A DNA stretch of 64,000 nt. Origin: Shewanella litoralis. Its GTDB lineage: Bacteria; Pseudomonadota; Gammaproteobacteria; Enterobacterales; Shewanellaceae. Shown in pieces: positions 17,353 through 25,868 of the stretch (position 1 is the first letter of the stretch; every line of letters starts with the position of its first letter). The notes below the pieces were generated by a model. That model saw only the letters and a list, made by a program, of their open reading frames with translations, made no database searches and had not been told where the DNA came from. The stretch is from the NCBI RefSeq assembly GCF_009828585.1, contig NZ_WSRZ01000002.1:372001-436000 (forward strand). The letters are read 5' to 3'. The position numbers were made by a program, and so were the translations under genes.

Positions 17353-19296
17353 TTATCCGCGACGTTGTTTGAGATATAGGCCACCAATTGCGATATTAAC
17401 CCCATCAAGATCGAGTAGCGGATTAACCACCAGCGGAAAGTTTTTACCAATGCGCAGCTGTACTCGTTCAGCCAATACCGGGTTTGCAAATTCATTACCG
17501 GCTACCACGAGTTGCTTAATCCCGATGTTTTGATCGACATGCTCAATCCAGTGGCTTAAGTAATCGGCAAACGAATCATGAAATGCAAAAGCAAGTTTGG
17601 CTAAATTGTTATCACCCGCCAGCTTGAAACTCATTAATGACCCTAAGGTTTTGCACCAGTTTAGACTGCGGTGTGCCATGCCTTTGGTTAACGGAAAATC
17701 AATTCGTGGCGCATTATTGCCCTGGTAAGACATCGCCAATGCAGTAAATTTATCGGCCAGCTCACTCACGCACATCTGCTGGCTGTGTTTGTCCTGGCTT
17801 GGAACGGCACCAATAATTAATGCCGCAACAGCCATTAATTGGCTTAATGCCCCCTCGCTTGGCAACAGCTGTAAATCGAGTAATTGATTGTATTCCCGTG
17901 GGTGCAATTGCTTAAATTTATCGAGTACATTTTTTTGCGGTGAGTCCGACAAACTGTGGCACACCTCGTAACCACTGCCTGGCAACATAGGCAGCTCAAA
18001 AAATAACTCAGGTTCACTGTGGCCATCCACCGTAACAATTTGGCTGGGGTGGTGTTTATTGAAATACAATATCGCCGCATTTTTTACAAACTGCGCTTTA
18101 GTATGATGCTCGTTGATATTATGACGTAAAAGACCCGCAGATAACGCACATAAGCTGTTGCTGATGTCTTTGCCCGGTTCGCCTTTATCAATGGCATGCT
18201 CAAGCGTGTTGTGATGTGCAGGCTCCATTAGGGTATGTGTCGGTTTAGTCAGCGCCTCTTTAGCGAGAGACAGTTTAGCTTGAGAGAGCTTAGGTATCGT
18301 CACCACATGCCATTCAAGTAGGTGTTTGGTGCTTTTCACCAAAAACTTGTGTTGGCTGGTCTTGTAATGATTTTCGTCGTGTAAGCACGTTAAGTTATTG
18401 GGTAGCGGTATATTTCCATCGGTTAAATGGGTTATGGGTAACCAGTAATGGCCGATACTGGCTAAGCGTAAAGGCAGATCCATTTTGGTATTGTCTACGG
18501 CGTCCTGGTTAACATACAGCCAGTGCACGCCTTTTTGACGAAGCATTTCTGTTAATATCACCAATAAACGGTTTTCAGCAAATTGGATCTCGTACAAAGG
18601 CGCATGCAGGCTAGGGTGATCGCTACAAGGCCTAACGCGTAACAGAGGTTTTTCGATGCTGGACAACGCCAACACCTGGCTGTCGCTGACGCAAAATTGG
18701 CTATTAAGCGAATTGGGATTACACACTAATATCCGCGGCCTTTGGTACTGTGCTTGCTGATTGCTGGGCGAAAGCGCCAAACTGATACCGAGCATGGGTA
18801 GCGCTAAGGTTTTTTCGTTCAGTAAATTATTGGCCATTGCGGCTATATCTAGATGGGTTAACGATTTTAACTCACGGCTTAATTTGTAATGGCCTTTGCA
18901 ATGATCACACGCCAGGTTAATGTCGCCAAAATGAGGATGTTGATTATCGCCAAATTGAGGCTGACAATGCTGACAAAAATACAGTGGTAAGCCTTGATGT
19001 TGTTTAACATCAAACGGTTTAGTTTGGCCCGTTTTAGCCTCTATACGTTTAATTTCAGTTTTTTGCAGCCAAACTGACAATAAAAAATCACTCGCGATGT
19101 CATCGGCCAATGTTTCAAGTTCAGCCTGTTGAGCACAGGCTTCAATAAAATAGCAAATCCCGCCACTGTCTTGCCGATGCTCCATACCAATGGATATGGC
19201 CAGTTCAGTACGTTGCAAATAGTCGTTACACAAATGCGCATATAATGGCACAGGGCGTTGGCAAACAAAATCAAACCGAATGTTATGCATCGACAT
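17353..19296 (-). CDS. Degenerate HypF-like protein of the hya operon
   Basis: 647 residues. Architecture follows HypF without the acylphosphatase domain: a single zinc-knuckle pair (Cys108/Cys111 and Cys130/Cys133), a segment resembling a worn YrdC domain (about 140-330), and a C-terminal region like the Kae1-type half of HypF (about 380-647), where FHDSFADYL and VVAGNEFANPVLAERV align with the HypF C-terminus. The HHYAH metal motif of HypF is missing, so carbamoyl transfer is unlikely. It overlaps hyaD by 14 bases, so the two are coupled. A scaffold or assembly role in maturation is inferred. Similar genes occur, as I recall, at this place in Shewanella hya loci. Confidence 0.72.
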   Translation of the reverse strand: MSMHNIRFDFVCQRPVPLYAHLCNDYLQRTELAISIGMEHRQDSGGICYFIEACAQQAELETLADDIASDFLLSVWLQKTEIKRIEAKTGQTKPFDVKQHQGLPLYFCQHCQPQFGDNQHPHFGDINLACDHCKGHYKLSRELKSLTHLDIAAMANNLLNEKTLALPMLGISLALSPSNQQAQYQRPRILVCNPNSLNSQFCVSDSQVLALSSIEKPLLRVRPCSDHPSLHAPLYEIQFAENRLLVILTEMLRQKGVHWLYVNQDAVDNTKMDLPLRLASIGHYWLPITHLTDGNIPLPNNLTCLHDENHYKTSQHKFLVKSTKHLLEWHVVTIPKLSQAKLSLAKEALTKPTHTLMEPAHHNTLEHAIDKGEPGKDISNSLCALSAGLLRHNINEHHTKAQFVKNAAILYFNKHHPSQIVTVDGHSEPELFFELPMLPGSGYEVCHSLSDSPQKNVLDKFKQLHPREYNQLLDLQLLPSEGALSQLMAVAALIIGAVPSQDKHSQQMCVSELADKFTALAMSYQGNNAPRIDFPLTKGMAHRSLNWCKTLGSLMSFKLAGDNNLAKLAFAFHDSFADYLSHWIEHVDQNIGIKQLVVAGNEFANPVLAERVQLRIGKNFPLVVNPLLDLDGVNIAIGGLYLKQRRG

Positions 19297-19837
19297 AGCA
19301 ACCTCGCTTATAGGCGTCGGGGATCACTTGGCCAATAGTAATATCAGCCACACAATCAAAGGTAAAGCCAAGAGATGTCATGTGCGTAAGTAACGCTTTT
19401 TCCATGGTCGGGATCGCGTTAAGTAGGTGAGAGGTCAGCCCTAAGACCATAGGTTCAATAACAGTTGGCGTCACGCCTAATACAAAGGTATGTGGCCGGT
19501 CGCCAACAATGTCCATCATGTTGAGGGTTTGCAGCATTTCCACTTCATGGGCACTGCCTTGCCAGTCAATTTCGGCGGGCGCATGGTCAAAATCAAAAAA
19601 GTAAACTTCGCCAGGGCCTACGCCCACGCTATTGACGGTATCAACCACGATTAAATGATCGTATTGGCAAATTATCGGGATAAGTCCCTGGGCCAGGGTG
19701 CCGCCATCGATAATATCCAGTTGATAATCTAAGTGGTTAAATTGGTATTTGTCTTTGATATAATTGACAAAATGTACGCCGACACCTTCGTCGGCGTACA
19801 ATACATTGCCTATACCTAACAGCAATATTTTTTTCAC
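19283..19837 (-). CDS. hyaD: Hydrogenase maturation endopeptidase HyaD
   Basis: Nickel-dependent protease that removes the C-terminal tail of the large subunit after metal insertion. The 184 residues begin KKILLLGIGNVLYADEGVGVH; the three nickel-sensing ligands of the HyaD/HupD family are present as Glu17, Asp66 and His97. Located directly after hyaC and before the HypF-like gene, it is the expected protease for HyaB. Confidence 0.95.
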   Translation of the reverse strand: MKKILLLGIGNVLYADEGVGVHFVNYIKDKYQFNHLDYQLDIIDGGTLAQGLIPIICQYDHLIVVDTVNSVGVGPGEVYFFDFDHAPAEIDWQGSAHEVEMLQTLNMMDIVGDRPHTFVLGVTPTVIEPMVLGLTSHLLNAIPTMEKALLTHMTSLGFTFDCVADITIGQVIPDAYKRGCYVDA

Positions 19838-19842
19838 GCTAA

Positions 19843-20508
19843 TTAGTGATCCTTATGGTAGTCGTAACCTGAAACAATGGAATCGACAGAGTTATGCTTA
19901 AAGCGAATGCCAGACCACACCGCCATATACACATGGATCACCACAAAGATGATAAACGCCCATGTTAAGTAGTGATGAAAAGTCCGTAAATTAGCAAGGC
20001 CACCACATAAGGCCGTTAACCAATCAGATACGCCGCCGAGTAAACCACCGACACCTAAGTGATACACATTGGCATACAGCACTAAGCCTGTAATACAAAC
20101 AATGAGTGCCACAAACGAAATCGCCACATAAGTCATAAACTGCAATGGGCCATACACGCCGGCTTTATGCAGATTACCCATCCATATGTAGGATTTAAGT
20201 TGTACTATCCAACTGTTAATACTCAGTACATCTTTAAAGGATTTTCGCTCAATATTGTTCCGACTAAAGAAATACAAATAAAAACGTACCAGGGTAATAC
20301 TGGTGAGTAGAAAGCCAAACACGATATGTGCAAAACGTATCCAGCCTTGCACCAGCACATCCGAGCTTTCAGGTGCCACTAAAAATGGCCACGAGATATA
20401 AAACCCCGTGATCACTAACACCAAAATAGCCAGGGCTCTGAGCCAATGAAATATGCGAATGGCCGGAGTAAATATCAGCTTCCTGTTGTGGGTTGCGATA
20501 TGTTCCAT
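19843..20508 (-). CDS. hyaC: Hydrogenase cytochrome b subunit HyaC
   Basis: Integral membrane di-haem cytochrome b that accepts electrons from the small subunit and passes them to the quinone pool. The 221 residues show four main hydrophobic segments and the expected haem-ligand histidines: FHWLRALA (helix 1), RFAHIVFG (helix 2) and the HHYLTW / VIHVYMA pair (helices 3-4). The Ni/Fe-hydrogenase b-type cytochrome family normally has 220-240 residues. It lies 30 bases downstream of hyaB in the same operon. Confidence 0.95.
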   Translation of the reverse strand: MEHIATHNRKLIFTPAIRIFHWLRALAILVLVITGFYISWPFLVAPESSDVLVQGWIRFAHIVFGFLLTSITLVRFYLYFFSRNNIERKSFKDVLSINSWIVQLKSYIWMGNLHKAGVYGPLQFMTYVAISFVALIVCITGLVLYANVYHLGVGGLLGGVSDWLTALCGGLANLRTFHHYLTWAFIIFVVIHVYMAVWSGIRFKHNSVDSIVSGYDYHKDH

Positions 20509-20538
20509 ACTATTGTCCCTCCTAATCCATCACCTTAA

Positions 20539-22242
20539 TTAAAACCCATTAGGATCTATTTTAAATTGACCTAAGGTGTGTTTTTTGTAATCCATCACAT
20601 GGACAGAACACGCCATACACGGGTCAAACGAGTGGATAATCCGTATCACCTCTAGCGGCTTAGTGGGGTCTTCCAGTTTTAAGCCAATCAGCGATGCTTC
20701 ATAAGGTCCCATTTTGCCACTAGCATCGACTGGGCCAGCATTCCAGGTCGTTGGCACCACAGCTTGATAGTTTTCGACCTTGCCATCTTTAATGCGGATC
20801 CAGTGACTTAACATACCGCGCGGCGCTTCAATCATTGAATAGCCTTCATAGACTTTATCTGAATCAATTTCTGGTTTTACATAGGTTGACTCATCTGACT
20901 GCATATTGGTCAGCAGTGCATCAAAAGTGGTTAAACTGGCTTGACCGACTAACACGGTTTGCAACATGCGTGCTGCTGTGCGACCAAGAGTAGTAAACAG
21001 CGCATCTAAAGGCAGACCGGTACGAGCCAGTAAGCCATCAACAGCATTAACAACGGTTTGATTGCCACGGGCGTAGTTCACTAACAAACAGGCAAGTGGG
21101 CCTACTTCAACAGGTTCATCTTGATAACGAGGCGATTTAACCCACGAGTACTTCCCGTCACCGTCTAAGGTTGGTAATTTGCCGTAAACCGTATCGCGCT
21201 CAACAAACCCCGTGTAATCTGGAATTGTGGTCCCTTCATAAGGATGTTGTGGACCGTCAGCTTTATACCAGGCGTGGGTGACATCTTCGCGGATAAGGTC
21301 AGGGTTTATGTCCATCACATTGGCTAAATCGCCTTTAATGATCACCCCTTGATTAAACAAGAACTCACCGTCGGCCATGATAAAATCATCGCCACACAAG
21401 AAGCTGTTCACATTCACGCCGCCAAGTACACTGGCTTCGGTGCCAAAGGCTTCTGCCGCCATCACAATATCTGCTTGGTAAGCGCGCTCAATAAAGTCTT
21501 GTACTATTGCGTGTTTTTGTTTCCATTCTTGTAAACGTGCCGGGCTTAACATGTCGCGAACAGAAGTAACACCACCGACAACAATTGATTGTGGGTGAGG
21601 GGATTTACCGCCAAAGATGGCGAGCATTTCTGCTGCCACACGCTGAACTTCCAACGCTTTTAAGTAATGCGATAACGCAATTAAGTTTTGTTCAGGGCTA
21701 AAACGATACGTGCCATTACCCCAATATGCATTGGCAAATGGGCCCAGCTTGCCGGTTTCGACTAAGCCTTTTACTCTGGCTTGCACCGCTTTTAATTCGC
21801 CTTCACCGGCCGCAATCGGGGCGTCTGAATAATTCATTGCCACTTTGGCTGCAAGAGCTGGGTCGGCGCTTAAGGCCGAGACCACATCAACCCAATCTAG
21901 GCCGTGTAAATGATAAAAATGCACAATATGATCATGCATATACAGTGATGACTGCATTAAGCTGCGTAAGTATTTTGCATTGATTGGAATTTTTACCCCA
22001 AGGGCATTCTCAACCGCTTCAGTACCACAGCGATAATGCGAGTAGGTACACACGCCACAAATACGCTGCACAATTAAGCCCACATCCATAGGTGTGCGAC
22101 CTTTCAATATCACTTCAATACCGCGCCACAAGGTCGATGATGACCAGGCTTTAGTGATGACATTATTGTCATCCACTTCAACTTCTACGCGTAAATGGCC
22201 TTCGATACGGGTGATAGGGTCGATTACGACACGTTTACTCAT
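20539..22242 (-). CDS. hyaB: [NiFe]-hydrogenase large subunit
   Basis: Catalytic subunit that oxidises H2 at the Ni-Fe site in the periplasm. The 567 residues carry the L1 motif RICGVCTYSH (Cys62, Cys65) and L2 motif DPCMACSVH (Cys542, Cys545), the four nickel-binding cysteines. A 19-residue tail follows His548 and should be removed by HyaD. It has no signal of its own and is exported with HyaA. The start lies two bases after the hyaA stop. Confidence 0.97.
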   Translation of the reverse strand: MSKRVVIDPITRIEGHLRVEVEVDDNNVITKAWSSSTLWRGIEVILKGRTPMDVGLIVQRICGVCTYSHYRCGTEAVENALGVKIPINAKYLRSLMQSSLYMHDHIVHFYHLHGLDWVDVVSALSADPALAAKVAMNYSDAPIAAGEGELKAVQARVKGLVETGKLGPFANAYWGNGTYRFSPEQNLIALSHYLKALEVQRVAAEMLAIFGGKSPHPQSIVVGGVTSVRDMLSPARLQEWKQKHAIVQDFIERAYQADIVMAAEAFGTEASVLGGVNVNSFLCGDDFIMADGEFLFNQGVIIKGDLANVMDINPDLIREDVTHAWYKADGPQHPYEGTTIPDYTGFVERDTVYGKLPTLDGDGKYSWVKSPRYQDEPVEVGPLACLLVNYARGNQTVVNAVDGLLARTGLPLDALFTTLGRTAARMLQTVLVGQASLTTFDALLTNMQSDESTYVKPEIDSDKVYEGYSMIEAPRGMLSHWIRIKDGKVENYQAVVPTTWNAGPVDASGKMGPYEASLIGLKLEDPTKPLEVIRIIHSFDPCMACSVHVMDYKKHTLGQFKIDPNGF

Positions 22243-22244
22243 GA

Positions 22245-23381
22245 TTATTCCTCCAAAGGCTTAGCAAATACGCTAGCAACTGCATGGGCGCCAATACCAA
22301 CAACGGTCGCACCTAAAATGACAGCTCCAATAGTGTCAGCGGTGGCATCAATGCCATGTAAAAGTTGACGTCCTAGCGGTTTTTCAAAATCCGCCATGTC
22401 ATCCCAAAAATTCGGTTCAGAACAGCCCATACAGCCGTGACCCGCTAATACCGGCCAACTGGTGTGATGATTAAAACGTTCTGTCGGGCAGTTGTTATAG
22501 GTGTATGGGCCTTTACATCCCACTTTATATAAGCAGTAACCTTCTTTGGCACCTTCATCGCCAAATTCTTCCACAAACTCACCGGCATCAAAGCGGCCAC
22601 GACGTTCGCAGTTGTCATGTACCCGTGCACCATAAGCCCATTTAGGACGGTTAAACATGTCAAGTGCAGGCAATTTCCCAAACATAATGAAATACATTAA
22701 CGTGCCCACAATGTTCTTTTCGCTGGGTGGACAACCGCCCAGGTTAATCACAGTTTTGTTGACCACTTCATGTACGCCTTTAGCCCCCGTTGGGTTTGGC
22801 GCTGCAGCTTGTACGCCACCAAATGCAGCGCAGGTGCCGACCGAGATAATTGCGGCAGCATTTTCAGCGGCTTCTTTAACAATGTGTAATCCGGTGTGGC
22901 CTTTACAGCCCACGGTTAAATACGCGCCGTTGTTAGCGGTGGGTACCGCGCCTTCAACCGCCAGTAAGTAACGGCCTTTGTAGGTTTCAAGTGCATGCTC
23001 AAGGTTTTCTTCAGCTTGCCAACCAGATGCGGCCATTAAGGTTTCGTGGTACTCAAGCGAGATATGATCGAAAATCAAACTGTCGAGGTTAGGGGAGTCG
23101 GTACGAATGAGCGACTCAGAGCAACCGGTACATTCAGCCAAGTGCAGCCAAATTAACGGCACTCGGTCGGCTAACTCCGCCGCTTCAGCCACCAGATTAC
23201 TAAAGGGTAAAGGCAAGGCAAACATTGCGGTGACCGATGCGGTCCACTTAATGAAGTCTCGGCGAGATATGCCGATGTCGGCCATTTTTTGTTGTAATGA
23301 CTTGGGCTGACGCTGGGCAAATTGGCGTAAATAATCAAGGCGCTCTTGGCCTTGCTTGTAAAGGGCTGCATGTGTGTCCAT
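22245..23381 (-). CDS. hyaA: [NiFe]-hydrogenase small subunit
   Basis: Fe-S electron-transfer subunit. The 378 residues start with a long Tat signal containing SRRDFIKW (Arg40-Arg41), cleaved near the VAEA region, so the HyaAB pair is periplasmic. Cluster cysteines are in ECTGCSES, GTCAAFGG, NLGGCPPSE and the C-terminal medial/distal-cluster cysteines; a hydrophobic C-terminal anchor (about 345-370) binds it to HyaC. The two extra cysteines of oxygen-tolerant group 1d enzymes are absent: the first motif has CTGC, not CTCC, and GG replaces GC in the AFGG segment. This suggests a standard, oxygen-sensitive uptake enzyme. Confidence 0.96.
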   Translation of the reverse strand: MDTHAALYKQGQERLDYLRQFAQRQPKSLQQKMADIGISRRDFIKWTASVTAMFALPLPFSNLVAEAAELADRVPLIWLHLAECTGCSESLIRTDSPNLDSLIFDHISLEYHETLMAASGWQAEENLEHALETYKGRYLLAVEGAVPTANNGAYLTVGCKGHTGLHIVKEAAENAAAIISVGTCAAFGGVQAAAPNPTGAKGVHEVVNKTVINLGGCPPSEKNIVGTLMYFIMFGKLPALDMFNRPKWAYGARVHDNCERRGRFDAGEFVEEFGDEGAKEGYCLYKVGCKGPYTYNNCPTERFNHHTSWPVLAGHGCMGCSEPNFWDDMADFEKPLGRQLLHGIDATADTIGAVILGATVVGIGAHAVASVFAKPLEE

Positions 23382-23783
23382 GTTGATACCTTCTGCTTAA
23401 TTTAGCGCTGGGCTAATAAATAGTTGCATTCCATCAGTATCAATATTAAAACTCGGTTAAAAAACCACTTTGATGTAAATCAAATTGTGAGAAATTCCCT
23501 TAGCATAAATATGACAATTACGTCGAATTCATGATGTTGATCAAGTTAACAAAAATCAAAACGGACAAATTGTCTCAATTACAAAATATTCAATACTGTG
23601 ATCGCGCACTTGTTAGCCAAGTTTTATTCACTCAATTTGAATTGATATTGTTTCGAAGAGTTGCACGAGGTTAAGTAATCCACCATTAACCTTGTTTTCT
23701 CAGGGTATTAACCCTAAAGTGTCGGCTTGTATCGATAACGATCCAATGACACACATATAAAAAAGCACAAATAGGTAGCAGGT
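23382..23783. other. Divergent promoter region between hyaA and the MscS gene
   Basis: About 400 bases with no gene. It contains the FNR box (23470-23483), a second TTGATCAA palindrome (about 23527-23534) and AT-rich sequence that could hold promoters for both directions. I see no repeat or RNA gene here. Confidence 0.5.
23470..23483. promoter_or_regulatory. FNR/EtrA box upstream of hyaA
   Basis: TTGATGTAAATCAA is a perfect match to the FNR consensus TTGAT-N4-ATCAA, centred about 95 bases upstream of the hyaA start. A further TTGATCAA lies near 23527-23534. Anaerobic activation of the hydrogenase operon by FNR/EtrA is inferred. Confidence 0.7.
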
Positions 23784-24635
23784 TTGATAGATAAAATAAT
23801 GTTAGCCATCGATTTTCTTCTAGAGCACAAATTATTATTCACCGCATTAATCATTGTGCTGATCTCACTGATTAAGCAATTCATTATTTCAACCATTCGT
23901 GGTGATGTTGCCTTTTTATCAGACGTGCAACGTAAATGGATGTCGCGTACTAAAAACAGCATTTTTATTTTAACTATCATGATTTTGTTCATGCTTTGGC
24001 AAACAGAGGTCAGTAAGTTTGCGTTATCCGTCACCGCAATCGCCATCGCGTTTGTGATTGCATCTAAAGAAATTATTTTGTGTTTTACTGGGTCAATACA
24101 ACGCGCGAGTTCACGGTCGTTTGTCATCGGTGATTGGATTGAAGTGGGTAATATTTACGGCCAGGTTATTGAACATAATTTAATGGCAACCGTTATCCAA
24201 GAAATTGATTTAGAAAATGGTCAATACCATTTCACGGGTAAAACAGCCACATTACCCAACAGCATGTTTTTTACTTATGCCGTTAAAAATCATAATTTTA
24301 TGAAGCGATATGTTTATCACCATATCACTATTACCGTGGCACAGTTTGTTAATCTGTATCCTTTATTCCCTGAATTAACCACCAAAATTGACGGCTACTG
24401 TGAAGACTTTATCGAGGTCGCTCGCCGTTACAATGGCGTAATTGAAAAACATGCAGGTGTAGATTTACCCGGTAGTGAACCGCATATTCACGTCACCAGT
24501 GGACCAACGGGCGAACAAAACGTCAATATCATGATTTTTTGCCCAACCGAGCGGGCGATAGAGTTAGATTACCAAATAAGACAAGATTTTATGGAGGCGT
24601 TCCAGCAACGTTTTCACGCACAACCTAAAAGTTAG
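23784..24635 (+). CDS. Mechanosensitive ion channel, MscS family
   Basis: Inner-membrane channel that opens under membrane tension. About 283 residues: hydrophobic segments near 12-30, 55-70 and 78-100, then the pore-lining helix and the MscS beta-domain with SRSFVIGDWIEVGNIYGQV (about 110-130) and TLPNSMFF (typical TxxPN motif). C-terminal alpha/beta domain ends near 283. Start is uncertain: TTG at 23784 and ATG at 23799 are both possible, neither with ideal ribosome-binding spacing. It stands alone, divergent from the hydrogenase operon. Confidence 0.88.
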   Translation: MIDKIMLAIDFLLEHKLLFTALIIVLISLIKQFIISTIRGDVAFLSDVQRKWMSRTKNSIFILTIMILFMLWQTEVSKFALSVTAIAIAFVIASKEIILCFTGSIQRASSRSFVIGDWIEVGNIYGQVIEHNLMATVIQEIDLENGQYHFTGKTATLPNSMFFTYAVKNHNFMKRYVYHHITITVAQFVNLYPLFPELTTKIDGYCEDFIEVARRYNGVIEKHAGVDLPGSEPHIHVTSGPTGEQNVNIMIFCPTERAIELDYQIRQDFMEAFQQRFHAQPKS

Positions 24636-24684
24636 GCCGTCATGTTAATCACATCACGCTAATAGCAAAGATGAGTCACTCAAG

Positions 24685-24762
24685 CTAATAACTCTGGTTA
24701 ATAGCTCTGGTTAATAGCTCTGGTTAATAGCTCAGGCTAATCGCTCAGGCTAATCGCTTTGA
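24685..24762. repeat. Six tandem 13-bp repeats
   Basis: Six consecutive units of the form YTAATAGCTCTGG (24685, 24698, 24711, 24724, 24737, 24750) with two units identical and others differing by one to four bases. They follow the MscS stop codon in the intergenic space. Period 13 is not a multiple of three and no ORF crosses it. Likely a slippage-prone microsatellite. Confidence 0.85.
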
Positions 24763-24782
24763 CAAATAACCCAGGAAAATTC

Positions 24783-24820
24783 AACGGGTATGTATGATGA
24801 ACTCATACATACCCGTTTTC
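24783..24820. terminator. Strong hairpin terminator after the MscS gene
   Basis: AACGGGTATGTATGA (24783-24797) pairs perfectly with its complement at 24803-24817 around TGAAC, giving a 15-bp stem followed by T-rich sequence on the plus strand. It separates the MscS gene from the convergent EamA gene. Confidence 0.82.
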
Positions 24821-24855
24821 ATTTTAGGCAATTAAGGTGGTAAAACGATAACAAT

Positions 24856-25731
24856 TTATTGAGTAGATGTCTTATTCGCAAATTTGATATAGATAAACAG
24901 TGACAACAAAATTATCCCCCCGCCAATCAGCTTTTGTGGCTCAACGACTTCACCGAGCAAACTGACTGAGAGTAATAACGTCCAGATGGGTTCAAGGATC
25001 ATAATTAACGATGCTTTTTCTATCTTTACGCTAAATTGCCCCACGGTTTGCGCTAAGTAACGTAAACAGGTGGCGATGAGTGTCGACACCGCAAACCAAA
25101 ACACAATATGGCTATTTAGTTGGACACTTTCAGGATGAACAATCAGCATCACAATCAAACCGACAAGGCCTATCATAAACAGTTGCACGCAAATTGACGT
25201 GAGCGGTTTAGTCTTGTTCAACACTTGTTTGTTCAATACAAAATGCAGCGACAATAACGCCGACGACAACAAGAAATACCATTGGCTTTTATCAATAACC
25301 CAACCGTTAGTTAAGGTGAGTAACATAATACCAATGCATGTCACGGGTAAGGTGAGCCAAAAAATGCGCGGAGGCCTCACTTTAAACAGTATCCACGAAA
25401 TAAACGGCGCAATAATCATTGCCAGGCTCATAATAAATGCACCTACCGACAATGTATTAGAAATTGAAATCGCATACACCCATACCTCAATAGAGGCGGC
25501 CAGTACCACTCCTACAGCACAAAGCGACAATACTTGTTTGGGCCTTAGGGCGAAGACTTGTTTATAGCAAAAGGGTAGTAAAATAATACTGGCGAGTAAA
25601 AAGCGCGCTGTAACAAAGGTCACTCCAGGCACTTCTAAAATCACAAATTTAGAGGCAATCCACCCCACACCAGCCAATATCGTCGACAGTAAAATAAACA
25701 GCTCGCCACGGTACGATGGTTTGTTTAACAC
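24856..25731 (-). CDS. DMT-superfamily (EamA) transporter
   Basis: Inner-membrane permease of about 291 residues with ten predicted hydrophobic segments arranged as two EamA repeats, e.g. ILLSTILAGVGWIASKFVIL near the start and the EPIWTLLLSVSLLGEVV signature in the second half. Substrate not predictable; drug/metabolite export is typical. The GTG at 25731 is chosen because GGAAG lies upstream at usable spacing and the protein then starts just before the first helix; the open frame extends another 22 codons to a TTG without such support. No operon partner. Confidence 0.85.
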   Translation of the reverse strand: MLNKPSYRGELFILLSTILAGVGWIASKFVILEVPGVTFVTARFLLASIILLPFCYKQVFALRPKQVLSLCAVGVVLAASIEVWVYAISISNTLSVGAFIMSLAMIIAPFISWILFKVRPPRIFWLTLPVTCIGIMLLTLTNGWVIDKSQWYFLLSSALLSLHFVLNKQVLNKTKPLTSICVQLFMIGLVGLIVMLIVHPESVQLNSHIVFWFAVSTLIATCLRYLAQTVGQFSVKIEKASLIMILEPIWTLLLSVSLLGEVVEPQKLIGGGIILLSLFIYIKFANKTSTQ

Positions 25732-25868
25732 AATATGACTTCCAATACACAGGCAGGCTTTTGCAATATGCCAATAAACAGTGGTCAATAGTAGCAAATA
25801 CGTCTGATTTAGTGATAGCTAAAATATCGATAAGCGACTCATTAGAGCCGCTTATTTTCATTGCCATA

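Noticed and set aside
23784-24635. Antisense frame over the MscS gene
   Set aside because: Overlaps a clear channel gene with family motifs; shadow frame only.
24685-24762. CRISPR array
   Set aside because: Repeats are contiguous 13-bp units without spacers, and no cas gene is nearby.
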